From assembly GCA_015680685.1 (NCBI GenBank), contig MNCI01033529.1, positions 790,513 through 854,512 of the forward strand: 64,000 nt of DNA. The letters are read 5' to 3'. Both the position numbers and the translations under genes were made by a program. Positions 11,103 through 21,840 of the stretch are shown in pieces. The notes beneath the pieces were generated by a model. The model ran no database searches, was not told the origin of the DNA, and was given only the letters and a program-made list of their open reading frames with translations. Position 1 is the first letter of the stretch. Every line of letters starts with the position of its first letter. The stretch comes from Gnetum montanum. Taxonomy: Eukaryota > Streptophyta > Gnetopsida > Gnetales > Gnetaceae.

Positions 11103-11641
11103 TCCATTTCGGTCATTGCTGACACATTTAGCTGTATGACATATGCCACTGTTAATGTTGTAGGACCCCCTCTAATTCATGTGGAACCATGGGCCAAGAC
11201 CCCTGACAAGTTTATGTTTAAGCAAGGCGTCATCAATGACATGATCGATTGCCTCAAGAAGGTTAACCTTGAAGTGGGTAAGTAGCTACACTAAATGCTC
11301 TTATGTTGTTATGCTAGATGCTTTAAGTTTTTCTAACCTTGCTACGCTAGTGTGACTAATGGGCTTCTTGTGTTATGATAGCCTCTCAACTCAAATGGGA
11401 CTCGACACGGCCTTTGAAATTTAGTGATGTGCCGACATTCCCACCTAAAGTGATCGAGGTATCTTTTCATACATACGACAAGGCTAGAAAATGGACTTTG
11501 CACTTAGCATGCTCCTTGTGGGAGTGTAGGCACATCAACGAGGACTTGTGGAAATGAGTCCAAAAGGTCGAGAAGGAGAAGGCCAACTTGAGCACTGAAG
11601 TGGAAGACCTCAAATCGAGGAACGAATTCCTCATAGCTCAT
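11103..11641 (+). pseudogene. Antisense gene fragment in A1 (exons 6-7)
   Basis: Two exons of the retrotransposon-borne antisense gene described at 32762-37300. Exon 11103-11277 follows the acceptor TTATCATAG and ends before GTAAGTAG; its 175-bp length equals the exon in C (33872-34046) and it shares the motif EPWAKT. Intron 11278-11381 ends TTATGATAG. Exon 11382-11641 reads SQLKWDSTRPLKF, then FPPKVIEV, then LWECRHINEDLWK, one TAG, then a Glu/Lys/Leu coiled-coil-like part that stops at NEFLIAH because A2 is inserted there (LTR start 11642). Splice sites, phase and frame agree with C. Function unknown. Confidence 0.8.
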
Positions 11642-13316
11642 TGTAGCAACCGAAAATGTTGGTAGCTAAAAAACACCGAGAGGTCATTGGTCATTGACAG
11701 TCTTAACCCCGTTTTTGTGGGAGGGCCGTGCTGGATAGAACGGAAATAGGGCACCCTGAATGGTCTAGTCGATTAGACAGGGACTTAGTCAGTGTTAATA
11801 TAACCTTTTGCAACTAGATAATTTGAAAACAAGATCAATAGTGCAAAGTAATGCTTAAATGTAAAAGAGATAGAAAATAATGTAAAATTCAATAGTAAGA
11901 AGGAGACAAAGTAAAATGCAATTAGAAAAATGCACCGCTTCAAAGCTACGACTTCACTTTATCAAGGTGGATACAATCGGTTGCATAGCACTAAGGATTG
12001 TAGAGGTCCTGAGAGTAACCAAGACATGTAGAGCAAGATGGTTGTGTGCTTGAACATGGACTAACAATGTGAAATGCTACCAAGGTTGTAGAGAAGAGTA
12101 GAACAAAATTCCAACTGAGAGTGCTAACTGTTTACAATGTTAAATAGAAAGCTTACAATGCTCAAGGTTACAGTGCTAACTATTTTGCTTGTCAGCCAAA
12201 AAAATTGTTAGTTAACCAAAAATGCCAAAAAATTGGACCCTTAGAGCATTGCTCATTGGGGTATTTATAGGATAAAAGGTGCACAAAAGATACAGTTTGA
12301 ATGCCACATGCTATGGGCTTGCATTGACCTATCTATGTTGCACATGCTTGCATGACCGTTGGGTGAGTCTACCATGCCGTAATTACAAGCCTACCACTTA
12401 ATTACACTGTTAGAGAAATGGTGCGATTAGGTGGAGTGCATTGATGTAGCATAACTACTTGCCATGCTCTACTATGCTTTGTAGCATAGCATGTTTGGTG
12501 TAGTGTAGCATCTTGTTACGTTGTGCGATGCTACACAGCATAGCGTAGCGTAATGTAGCCGTCGATTCGAAGCAAAATATTTTCACTGTGTCTTGCTGCA
12601 TGTATTGGAAACCTTTGAAGCATGCTAACTATTTATTGTATATTTTCTACACTATGCTACACTACATAGCGTATCATAGCATAGTAGCTAGCCTTAGTCA
12701 CAAAAAGCATCGCCAATCTACAAACTTTTCCTTTTGCATTGTGAATCTTGCGAACTTGCTGATCCTGCCCTTTGAGATGCCTTCTATCATCACTTTTGTA
12801 GAATTGCTACACTGCACTGCACCATGTAGCATAGCGGAGCGTAGTGGCCAGCATGGCCTATTTCTTGCCAATTCACTACTTTCTGATAGAAGGAGACATT
12901 GCTAAAGGACTTAAAGTTGGGCAAGGGGACTGATCGTCTAGCTTTTGCTATGCTATGCTATGTTGTGTAGCATAGCATAGTGTAGCACTACGCTTCTATA
13001 AATGTCTTCTAAATTTTGCTATACTACATATCGTATCATAGCATAGCAAAACTCCTTGACTTAGAAAACTTGCTGAAGCATTCTGCGCACTGCCAACAAT
13101 TCTGTGCACCGCTCCTAAGTGCATTGTCAGTTGGATGAACTACTCAGGTGGGTAGGTTGGAGAATTCATTTAGCCTATTGACACCTGGGGTAGAACACCT
13201 ATTGAATTGGATAGTCTAAACATTAGAGCATCCATCTCCTAAAGAACTGCCATAACGCTATGTGAATTGCAAAGACTTGGTGAAGTAAGCATGCCTTCGA
13301 ATTTTGGGGTGTTTCA
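11642..13316 (-). mobile_element. Element A2 3' LTR
   Basis: 1675-bp LTR; on the minus strand it begins TGAAACACCCCAAAATTC (13316) and ends CGGTTGCTACA (11642). It matches A1's LTR and, more distantly, C's. It splits the antisense gene of A1. The left flank CTCAT is the presumed target duplication, but its partner is lost because the other LTR of A2 is truncated. TATA-like CTATAAATACCCC lies on the minus strand near 12255-12270, and palindromes of GCTATGCTA type lie at 12470-12550, 12640-12690, 12810-12850, 12945-12990 and 13015-13050. Confidence 0.88.
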
Positions 13317-13331
13317 TTGGCCCCTCTTTTT
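13317..13331 (-). promoter_or_regulatory. Element A2 polypurine tract
   Basis: Minus strand AAAAAAGAGGGGCCAA directly before the LTR start; compare 9228-9242 and 42964-42977. Confidence 0.7.
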
Positions 13332-14400
13332 TGATGTTTGGAGGATGTGCTGGAGAGATGTTGACAAAGAATATGAAACACCACAAAAGACACAATGCTA
13401 ATGTTGCTGCTTAGTGATTATTAAGATGTCACTTGGCTGTGCTTGAGAGTGTTGCATTGATTTTTGCAGGGAGAAAGGACGAAGAAGGGAGGAAGGAGGT
13501 TCATGAAAAAGAGTAAAGATAAGGCTTAGTAGAGTCCCTCATCAGAGTGCTCATGAGGGAGTTGTTTGCATTTTCATCTTTACTTTCACTGAACTTCGAC
13601 CTCTTGTAGGATAGGTGTTTCTTTCCTAGGATGAGTTGTGTTACATCTGTGTGGGGTTCTGACCTACCTACAGATGCTTCCAATGTGGTGAGCTGTCTTA
13701 CGCAAATCATGGAATTTTCACTCTAAAGTAGCCAAGCTAGTCAAGGCACTCACTTAGCAATGTCATAGCATTTACTGTTGTGGCAAGACATGCCTTCGGC
13801 TGCACCTTGTAAGCACGATGGAGAGCGAAATAGCCATGATGCAAAGAGAGGAAACAATTCTTGCTTGCTGCAGACATTATTGAAGCTCTTGGATACCTTT
13901 GCTAGTGTATGGTGTCCAAAGTAGGAAGGCCAACAATGGCCTCAGCAGCATCAGCGTGGAGGAGCTGGCATCGAAGGAACAGGGAGTTGCTATGAGTGCG
14001 GATGCTTTGGAATTCCTACCAAAGGCATGCCTTCTCAGTTCAGCTATGGGAGTAGCTACCACATAGCTAAACATTGTGCAAGCCCAGGTGTCAACAAGGA
14101 GTTGGAGGGTAACAATATTGTGGCTGGGCCACAATACTACCAGAACTCTAGCAGCAAGCACTTCCCAAGGACCTTCTGTTAGGGTGTTGGGCCATGGCGA
14201 TGGTAGGTTTGGAGGGCCAGTGTGATGTCATACAACATCTCCAAAGGATCAGCATGGTGCCAAGGGTGGCGGCGTCGCATATGTTCCAGATCGTGTTCTC
14301 ATTGCACCATGAACTACGTTCTGGAGTTGCAACATCCCAGCCCCATGTTAGCACTGCACACACTTGTTTGATATGTAATTGGTGCAAATGCATGCTCAGG
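13332..14400 (-). other. Element A2 3' region
   Basis: Non-pol region between the array and the polypurine tract, homologous to A1 9243-10607. On the plus strand a decayed version of the possible second antisense ORF is seen at about 14100-14330 (VTILWLGHNT, then CHTTSPKDQHGAK). No other coding signal. Confidence 0.45.
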
Positions 14401-14404
14401 ACGT

Positions 14405-14745
14405 GACACGAACCTAGTTTAAGGTCCTAGTAGACCATGTGTTGGTTTAGGATCCCAGCAGACCGCTGTGCTAGTTTAAGATCCCAGCAGACCGTACATG
14501 CCAATTTAACATCATAGCGAACGTGCTGTGCTAGTTTATAGTCATAGTGGACTAGCTATGCCAATTTTACATCGTAGTAGATAGTTGTCGCTAGTTTAAC
14601 ATCACAGCAGATGCTGCTTGTTGCAGCCAGTTTAACGTCGTAGTAGACACTACTTTTTACTGCCAATTTAATGTCATAGCAAACGCTGCTTGTTGCCATT
14701 AGTTTAACATTGTAGCAGATGCTACTTGTTGCCACCATGATTTTG
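14405..14745. repeat. Tandem array 3 of element A2
   Basis: About 10 units of 30-36 bp built on GCTAGTTTAAGATCCCAGCAGACC and CCAGTTTAACGTCGTAGTAGAC. It starts right after the integrase end. The frame running through it yields repeated YDVKLA-type peptide, which is an array artefact. Confidence 0.9.
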
Positions 14746-14749
14746 ATGT

Positions 14750-15965
14750 AGTATAGCTTGAGGTACGAGTGATTCACTGGGTTGACGAACTCATTACTGT
14801 CCATGTTTGCTAGCTTGAAGGCTCCATTTCCAAAGGCTTTAGTGACCATGTATGGGCCTTCCCAGTTGGCTGAGAATTTTCTCACATGTTCATGTATAGA
14901 TTTGAGGATGAGGTCTTCCTTCTATACTAGCTGTTAACATGAGTCTTCATGGTGCTTTTGCTATTGCTTGCTCTGGTAGTGCTCTATGCAGCTTAGCGTC
15001 TACGCACACTCCTCCTCTATTGAGTTGAGGTCAATGATCTGTGACTCATTGTTTTGGGCCTCGCTCACAACATCCAAGAGGATCATCCGAAGTGATGGTA
15101 CCTGCAACTCAAGAGGCAACATAGCTTCAGATCCATAAATAAGGTTGTAAGGGGCCTTACTCATCATGGTTCTACACGTCGTCCTGTAGGCCCATAGAAC
15201 GTAGAGGATTTACTCGTGCCACTGCCTCTTGCTGTTGCTAAGCATATGCTTCAGCAAGTTGATGATGGACTTATTTGTAGCCTCTGCCTGTCCATTTGCT
15301 TATGGGTAATATGGGGAGGAGAATGATTTCCTGATTCCTAGATTACTACAGAAGGTTTAGGTTTCCATAGTATTGAATTATGGCCCATTGTCAGTTGCAA
15401 TAGTCATCGGAAGCCCAAATCTTGTCATAATGTTGTCTAGGATGAAGTGGCAGATTTGTTGAGACGTCATCTTCCTTAGGGGGATAGCTTCCATCCACTT
15501 AGTAAAGTACTCAATGGCAGTGATAATGAAGTTATGCCCTGTGGAGGACTTAGGTGTGATAGGGTCTATGAGGTCTAGTCCCTATCGTTGGAAAGGCCAT
15601 GTAATTTGCATTGGATGAAGGTCCGTAGGTGAGACATGTATGAGATTTGTGTATCTCTGGCATGTGTCACATTTCTTGACTTTTGACAAGTAGTCATGCT
15701 CCATATGGGGCCAGTAGTATCCTAGGTGTCTGATTTTCACAGCCATAGCCCTAGGTGCTATGTGCCCACCACATAGTCCTTCATGCACTTCATTAACTAC
15801 CTTCTGCACTTGCTCCTCACCCACACATGCCAACAATATCCCGTAATAGGAGCATCTGCATAGGATGTCATTTCCCATGAGCATATATTGCTGGGCACAC
15901 TTACAGATTGCATCTCTCTAGGCAGATGTCAGTCTACTTGGGGGTTCATCATATTGTAGGTAGGC
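14750..15965 (-). pseudogene. Element A2 integrase (decayed)
   Basis: Integrase catalyses insertion of the element's DNA copy into the host genome. At 15884-15582 the zinc-binding N-terminal domain reads VHEGLCGGH, then KKCDTCQRY (HHCC). The core follows with GLDLIDPI, EYFTKWMEA and TDNGP near 15400 (the second catalytic Asp); the third acidic residue falls in a decayed stretch near 15280. The C-terminal part ends with NWEGPYMV, then NPVNHSYLKLYY (14885-14760), typical of the Tat lineage. TAG stops interrupt it. It continues from RNase H with no gap. Confidence 0.88.
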
Positions 15966-15986
15966 TTTAATGTTAGCATACCACTC

Positions 15987-16643
15987 CTAGGTATCTGCAG
16001 CACTGATAGAGGCCACGTGTCCTGCTTGAGTGATAGGCTCAATACATTCGACAATTGAAGTTGGTAAATTTGTGAATGAGTGTGGTGGAATATTTAATGC
16101 AAGGGTGGCTAAGGCATCTACTATGATGTTCTTGTTGCATGGCACATGTTGCACATCTGTGGTTGCAAATTGCTTAAGCAGTCTTTTTGCTAGATCACAG
16201 TAGGGTTGCAGGTGCGTAGCTTTGCAGGCATAGACCTTGATGATTTGACTCACAACTAGTTGTGAATCACTATGGATTGTCAAGCATTGTATGCATAGTG
16301 TTTGGGTAGTTGAGAGGCCTCTGATTAGCCCCTCATACTTTGCCATGTTGTTGGTGCAGGGGAACACAAAGTGATAAGCAAACTTGTGCATTTCCCTAGA
16401 GGGAAACATAATGATAGTAGCTACACTACCTCTTTGCACATTTGAGGCACCGTCAAAGTGTAAAGTAGCTTCCAGGTGTAATGGGATGATGTTGATAGTG
16501 CCAACATGCTCGTCTAGGAATTCGGGATCTATGGTTGTGTGGTCATCGACAGGTGAGGCCGTAAGTTGCATTGCTACAGCTTGACCCTTAGTCGACGACT
16601 GGCTTACATAGTGTAGGTTGAACTCTACGGTTATTGCTTTCAA
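15987..16643 (-). pseudogene. Element A2 second RNase H (archaeal-type)
   Basis: One open stretch of 218 codons. It contains LHFDGASN (first catalytic Asp), NNMAKYEGLIRGL (Glu), TIHSDSQLVVSQI (Asp) and KNIIVDALATLA (last Asp), the four-residue active site of an RNase H. A second RNase H domain between the standard RT-RNase H and integrase is a known mark of the plant Tat lineage. Role: removal of RNA from the RNA-DNA hybrid. Its pair in C is at 39590-40133. Confidence 0.9.
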
Positions 16644-16685
16644 CCAAGCTATTTGGCTACTTTCATACAGGTTGTTAGTGATAGC

Positions 16686-17060
16686 CTAGAGTATTTTGCT
16701 TTTGCAAATGATGTTAGTTGTACTACAAAATAGGTAGTACCTCCACTTTTTTAACGCAAACACTAAGATAAGGAAATTCCTCTTCACTTCGTTGTATTTC
16801 ACCTCATGTGCTATTAATGCATGACTCAGATAATCCACTAGTATCTCAGATCCGTCACCTTTTTTTTTAGATAACAATGTTATGATAGATGTGTCGGAGG
16901 TGGCAAGGTAGATGAAGAAAGGCTTATCCCTTTGTGGCGGATGCATAGTTGGAAGGTGCGAGAGTTCTTCCTTCAAGTCATCAAAGGCTTGTTGACACTG
17001 GGTTGTCTAGTCGAAGTTAATCCCTTTCTTTAGAAGATGTTGCATGGGTTGTAACTTGTT
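16686..17060 (-). pseudogene. Element A2 first RNase H (decayed)
   Basis: Standard Ty3/gypsy RNase H joined to RT. The frame reads DKPFFIYLATSDTSI, then LVDYLSHALIAHEVKYNEV, then ALKKWRYYL, the usual order DASxxAIGAVL - YYASRTLxxAExNYxxxExE - AFxKxRxYL. The first catalytic Asp has become part of LATSDT, so the domain is inactive. Confidence 0.8.
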
Positions 17061-18211
17061 AGTAAACTTTGCTATAAACCTTTGAATGAACTATACCCTA
17101 CCTTGCAAACCGTGCAGCTCTTTAAGGTTTGTAGGAGGTGCCAGGTTGACGATGGCCTTAACCTTGTCAGGGTCCACCCGTATTCCAGCCTTTGATACCA
17201 CGAACCGTAACATGCATCCATTTTTTACCCCAAAGACACACTTCTTAGCATTAAGGCGTAGATCATGCATTTGACAATACTTAAGGACTACCCCTAGATC
17301 ATGTGGGTGATTAGCTGCCTCCTTGAACTTGATTGCTATATCATCCACGTAGTCATTTAATGTTTCTAGGATGTAGTCACTGAAGATGTAAGTCATGGCT
17401 TGTTGGTAGTTACCCCGACGTTCTTGAGCCTGAAAGGCATCATGGTGTAACAAAAGGTCCCCTATGGGCTCATGAAGGTTGTTGTTAGTTGATGCTCCGG
17501 GTTGATGCAAATTTGGTTGTAGTCGAAGAAACCATCCATGAAGGATAGCAGGGCATGGCCAGCTGTAGTGTCGATGAGTTGATTGATGCTTGGCAGTGGA
17601 AAATCATCCTTGATCATTACTTTTTTTAGATCCTGAAAGTCTAAATAGATTTGTATTCCTCCCATTTTCTTAGAAACCATGACGATGTTGGACACCCATT
17701 TCAAATAATCAACTACGTGGATGAAACCAGCTTGGTATAGCTTTGTGATTTCATCCCTTATAGCTAGTGTAATTTCTAGTTTAACCTTACAAGCTTTTTA
17801 TTTGATTTCCTTCATGCACGAGTCTAGGATGATGTTGTGCTATATCAGCCTTGGATCTGAACCTAGCATGTGACTGTATGACTATGTGAAGACTTTGATG
17901 TTGTCCTGTAGAATCTTGACTATGTTTTTGTGCACCCATGTGTCTAAAAGGGAGCTAAGTTTTAATGTTTCTACTTCACCCTTGGACATGATTATAGGCA
18001 TCTCGATGAGAGGGTCCTTAGTTACATCCCCGGCCTCCAAATCTAGGGTTTGAACTAGATGCTCGGGCCAGTCTTGGGATGTTCCTTAAGCCGCTATGGT
18101 GCTAGCTGTGGTTGATCCCCAGTCAATCAGGTCAAGGTTCAATTACCTCGCAAGCTTGCCATGTGGACCTACTAAAGCTAAAGTCGTGGAGAGATTGCGA
18201 TGGATTTCCAA
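17061..18211 (-). pseudogene. Element A2 reverse transcriptase (decayed)
   Basis: The unit begins near 18211, where C has ATGGAAATG and A2 has TTGGAAATC. An approximately 170-codon N-terminal part is followed by RT: WVSNIVMVSKKMGG, DFQDLKK, KDDFPLPSINQLID, FMDGFFDYNQI (17704-17520) and the catalytic box YVDDIAIKFKE (near 17350), then LNAKKCVFGVKNG. YVDD is intact, but TAG stops and short shifts break the frame around it. The residues are Tat-lineage type. Unlike normal Ty3/gypsy pol, protease lies 2.7 kb upstream, with an antisense gene between. Confidence 0.92.
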
Positions 18212-18534
18212 TTTTTGCTTAACTTGTCAAAATGAGATGAAAGCCTAGTTAAAAGGCACTTGTTGGGAATAGTCATGTATAACACAAATTTGCAAAACAA
18301 CAATGAGATGCAACTAGCGAAGCATGATGTAAAGATTAAAAAATTTTCAATTTATAGTCATGGAAAACCACTATGGCATGGAGATGTAGAGATGCTAAAA
18401 TAGGAAATGTAAAACTATCGATGTGAAAACGTGAAACTACTAAGAAAAGCAAACTTGCTGATGCGAAAATATGAAACTGCTAATTTAGCATCATTGTAGA
18501 TTATGAACATATAACAGATCAAAACTGCTAGTTT

Positions 18535-18715
18535 AGGTCTTTTCAAACTATTAAAGTCACTGCTATGCTAGGATTGCTAGTTTAAGATCTTTCTGGACCA
18601 GTAACAAGAGTGGAACACTACGCTAAAAATGCTAGTTTAAGGTCTTTTTGGACTGCGAAAGTTACGATTGTGCTGGGGTTGCTAGTTTAAGGTCTTTTCG
18701 GACTGGTAATGAAAA
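18535..18715. repeat. Tandem array 2 of element A2
   Basis: Four to five units built on TGCTAGTTTAAGGTCTTTTCGGACTG, about 45 bp apart, between the RT start and the antisense gene promoter. The counterpart in C is at 37560-37860. Confidence 0.85.
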
Positions 18716-18884
18716 CTATATATTTTTTCTCATTTTTTGGGAAAGCAAGAAATTAGCATGAAGTGTGTCAAGGTTTTAATTCCAATAGTGCTATGATGTC
18801 ATGGCAAGCATGCTACGTTGTACGACGCACTCCACATTAAACAGAGAGAGAGAGTGGCAAGTTTTCCTTTTTTTACTATTACAA

Positions 18885-18940
18885 CCATAAATAAGGATTA
18901 AACCCTGGTAAGCTTGTCATTCTCACCGTAAGAGCATAGA
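18885..18940 (+). promoter_or_regulatory. Promoter of the antisense gene in A2
   Basis: TATA-like CATAAATAAG at 18885-18894, then a block TTGTCATTCTCACCGTAAGAGCA at 18916-18938. In C the same order is CTATAAATGGGG, then TTGTCATTTTCACCATAATAGCA (37395-37443, minus). Both are followed by the first exon. Conservation of TATA and the downstream block between diverged copies supports a real promoter directed against the element's own transcript. Confidence 0.65.
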
Positions 18941-19046
18941 GCCCATATTCGGAGCAAAAAGTGATTTTAGAGCGCGGAGCGATTGTCCTAACAATGAGCA
19001 AGGTTATTTTTTACATGGCGACGAGGGAAAGTCTACAAGCAAGACG

Positions 19047-20351
19047 ATGGCTCCAAATAAGGAATATACTCACTTGGCACTCGCAAAGGTTGAGGAGGTG
19101 AAGAAAACCCTAGGGCACATGACACAAGTGCACATCATGGTGCGGGAGGACACACCATTGACCCAGTAGGCTATTATGCTTCCTCTACTCTTTTGTGATT
19201 CTGTTATCATTTTCTTTTGATTTTCTGCTTTCATTTTGTATCCTAGTCTTAGTCATTTGTGTTTTTTGTCATCGCGTTGTTTTGGCCTTTGCATTGCCGC
19301 TATTACCGTTTCGGCTGCGGTGAATGCATAAATGCTATACTATCATTGCATGTAGGGTTGCTTAAACTGCTAGCACTATGGTTGTCATAACCATGGGGGT
19401 TTGGATAGTTTAGGTTACTCAGCTTTTGAATGGCATAGCGTAGGACCCTCAGGAGGGTTGGGCCATGCATGATATGAAAGTGCAACACATGTTCTATCAG
19501 GGTGTATTGTTAATCGCTCTGTTAGGATTAACTTCTTTGTTACTACGCTAGGATATCTTTGCTATGCTATCACTTTCATGTTCTTGCTACGCTATGCATG
19601 GGAAGAGGGTTATGCTATGCTATATGCATGAAATTCTAGGTATTTCTATGTTGCATACGCATTGCACTTAAACATGATGCTAACACTTGCTAGTTGTGTT
19701 ATGCAGGATTTGAAAGATTTTAGCACCAAGGTTTATGAATGGGGGTAGTCTCAGATAAATCTTAAACATATGTATAAACTAGGACATGCCACTACCCGTA
19801 AACTATATAGGGATGCTGTTGTGGAGGCGTTTACGTATAAAGCATTCGTAAATGCCATTGATGCTTTTGAGGCCTATGCTAAGTTCAAAGAGCAGGTAAA
19901 GGTTACAGAATATCCTGACTGGAAAGTGGACCTTTCCATAGGAGAGACTGCAACCATCTCCTTTTCTCTGGGACCACCAAGGTGGACAACCACTGAAAGG
20001 GAGAGAGCTACTGCAGACATTGAACCAAGCAATAGGCGTTGGATGGACATCACGGCAAATGAGGTCTAGCACCGCCTTGGCTTAGTTTAGACCAGATACC
20101 CTTGGAGATGGGTGCAAACCCTTCTTAGGTTAGTTGCTTTCTATTGTATTAATGCTTATGCTCTATCATAGCTTGTGTGTGTTGCTTTAGTTGACTACTT
20201 CATTCCTATGATGCAGGCTCCAGATGAGGGTGTAGGGCCCGTAGAGGGAAGGAATGAAGAATCAACAGAGGACAATGTAGGGGAAGGTAATGCAAAAGGA
20301 AATGATGCAGAAATGAATGGCAAAGATGATGTGAACATGGACAACCCATGA
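19047..20351 (+). pseudogene. Antisense gene in A2 (internally deleted copy)
   Basis: Plus-strand gene inside the minus-strand element A2. Exon 1 (19047-19165) starts MAPNKEYTHLALAKVEEV, matching MASKKECKYLALTKVDEV in C. The donor reads CA|GTAGGC. Exon 7's second half (19707 to about 20128) follows acceptor TTATGCAG and carries DLKDFSTKVYEWG, one TAG, then ISFSLGPPRW; it ends before GTTAGT. The last exon (20217-20351) follows ATGCAG and encodes a 44-residue acidic, Gly/Asn-rich tail ending in TGA. Exons 2-6 of C are missing, with the join lying exactly at an acceptor. TAG stops occur at EWG* and EV* as in C. No known family recognised. Confidence 0.8.
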
Positions 20352-20514
20352 TAACATGGGATTTTTTTAAAATTTTAAAATATCGTAAAATTTTTGCAAA
20401 CATTGTTCAAAAGGAAAAAGTTTTGAATAAAGAAGAGAATTTCAGAAAAGAAATAGATTCTAGGTTGACTTGTGCATTGTGTACATGCTACGTTTTGTGT
20501 AAAATTTTCATGCT

Positions 20515-20835
20515 TTTTATGTGCTAGTTTTAAGCCATTTCAGGCTACTGCTAGTTTTAGGCCATTTTGGGCCATAGCTAGTTTTAGGCCATTTTGGGCC
20601 ATTATTAGTTTTAGGCCATTTTAGGCCATAGCTAGTTTTAGGCCATTTTGGGCCATTGCTAGTTTAGGCCATTTTTGGCCTCAGGGGAACATCGCTAGAT
20701 TTAGGCCATTTCGAGCCATTGCTAGTTTTAGGCTATTTTGGGCCATTGCTAAGTTTAGGCCATTTCGGGCCATTACTAGTTTTAGGCTGTTTCAGGCCAT
20801 TGCTAGTTTTAGGTTGTTTCGGGCCATAGCATAGC
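20515..20835. repeat. Tandem array 1 of element A2
   Basis: Ten or so units of 26-30 bp, GCTAGTTTTAGGCCATTTTGGGCCATT, lying between the 3' end of the antisense gene and the 3' end of gag-protease. Related arrays: C 32425-32610, E 47995-48165, F 54825-55100. Confidence 0.92.
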
Positions 20836-20964
20836 ATTCCAAAGAGATGATATGTTAACAACTTGAACAATGACTAACTAGTAACTTATGAAGATAGATG
20901 GATTGTAAACAACGAAAGATGGTAACGTGCAAAGAATGGTGACTGGGTAGGAAGCAGCGGGGTT

Positions 20965-21840
20965 GCTACGCTATGCATAGCTACTTATTGACCCATCGTG
21001 GATTGAGCAGAGTGTAAGGCCAAGGCACTTTTCTAGGGCCTTCGTTTGCATCATTGTCCCTTGCTTAAAAGGACAACTCAACCCACATGCCTTCATTTTG
21101 GAGACTGATCTGCTGACCCAATTCTCCTGCTGGATGGTTAATGTGTGCATAAATAGGTGCTTCATTCTTAGAGATTACAACCTCTGAGCCCTGCTCCATA
21201 TCTATGTTATTGATTGCTTGCTCTGCTACCTCATCACCATGGATCACCACCTCCCTACCTGTGTATGGTATGTGGATTTCCTAGTGTATAGGTGAGGAGA
21301 TAGCCCTAAGCTGTGCTAACCATGATCTCCCCAAGATTAGGTTAAACCTAGGCATTTTCTTGACCACGATGAACATCGCGTTTGTGGGGAATTGGTCCCC
21401 TACCATGAAGTCTATGTGGACTATGCCCTTCACCAGGACACGTGCTTCATTGAACGACTTCAAGCATGACATCATTGTGGGTTTGATCTGGTCAACCAAG
21501 CCCAACTTGTTCACAATAGGGAAGGAGATGACATTCGTGGAAGCCCCATCATCAATGTGTACCCTTTAGATCTGGTGTTGGCTGACCCAAACTATGATGA
21601 AAAGGGGTGTTGTAGTCACCTAGCTCATTTTGGAATCTTCCCTAATGGTGTCATCATAGAAAGTTAGTTGAGGTAGTTCTAGCTCTGTAGGTGCAGAGGG
21701 GAGCATGATCGAGTAGATCACTTTCTCTTCCACTAGCATGTCTTTGTTGGTCGGAATCACTATCAACATATGGATCAGAGCCTCATGGTGTGGGACGGAC
21801 ATCATGATTAGGTCATACAAGCTGAATGTAGTGTTTTTCT
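20965..21840 (-). pseudogene. Element A2 protease (decayed)
   Basis: Retropepsin-like aspartic protease that would cut the Gag and Pol precursors. The leader LYDLIMMSVPHHEALIHML (21820-21750) precedes the active site HIDDGASTNV near 21560. FNLILGRSWLAQLRA (21325-21290) is the second hallmark (ILGR/W). The active site has Asp-Asp-Gly instead of the usual Asp-Ser/Thr-Gly, and so do C, E and F. The frame ends near 20965, close to a stretch conserved with C (CATAGCGTAGCAACCCC), after which array 1 begins. No RT follows directly. Confidence 0.85.

Noticed and set aside
10877-11149. Minus-strand frame with repeated YDVKLEQIVCYDYNLAQ-like peptide
   Set aside because: It is the translation of tandem array 3; the unit length is near a multiple of three, so the frame stays open by chance.
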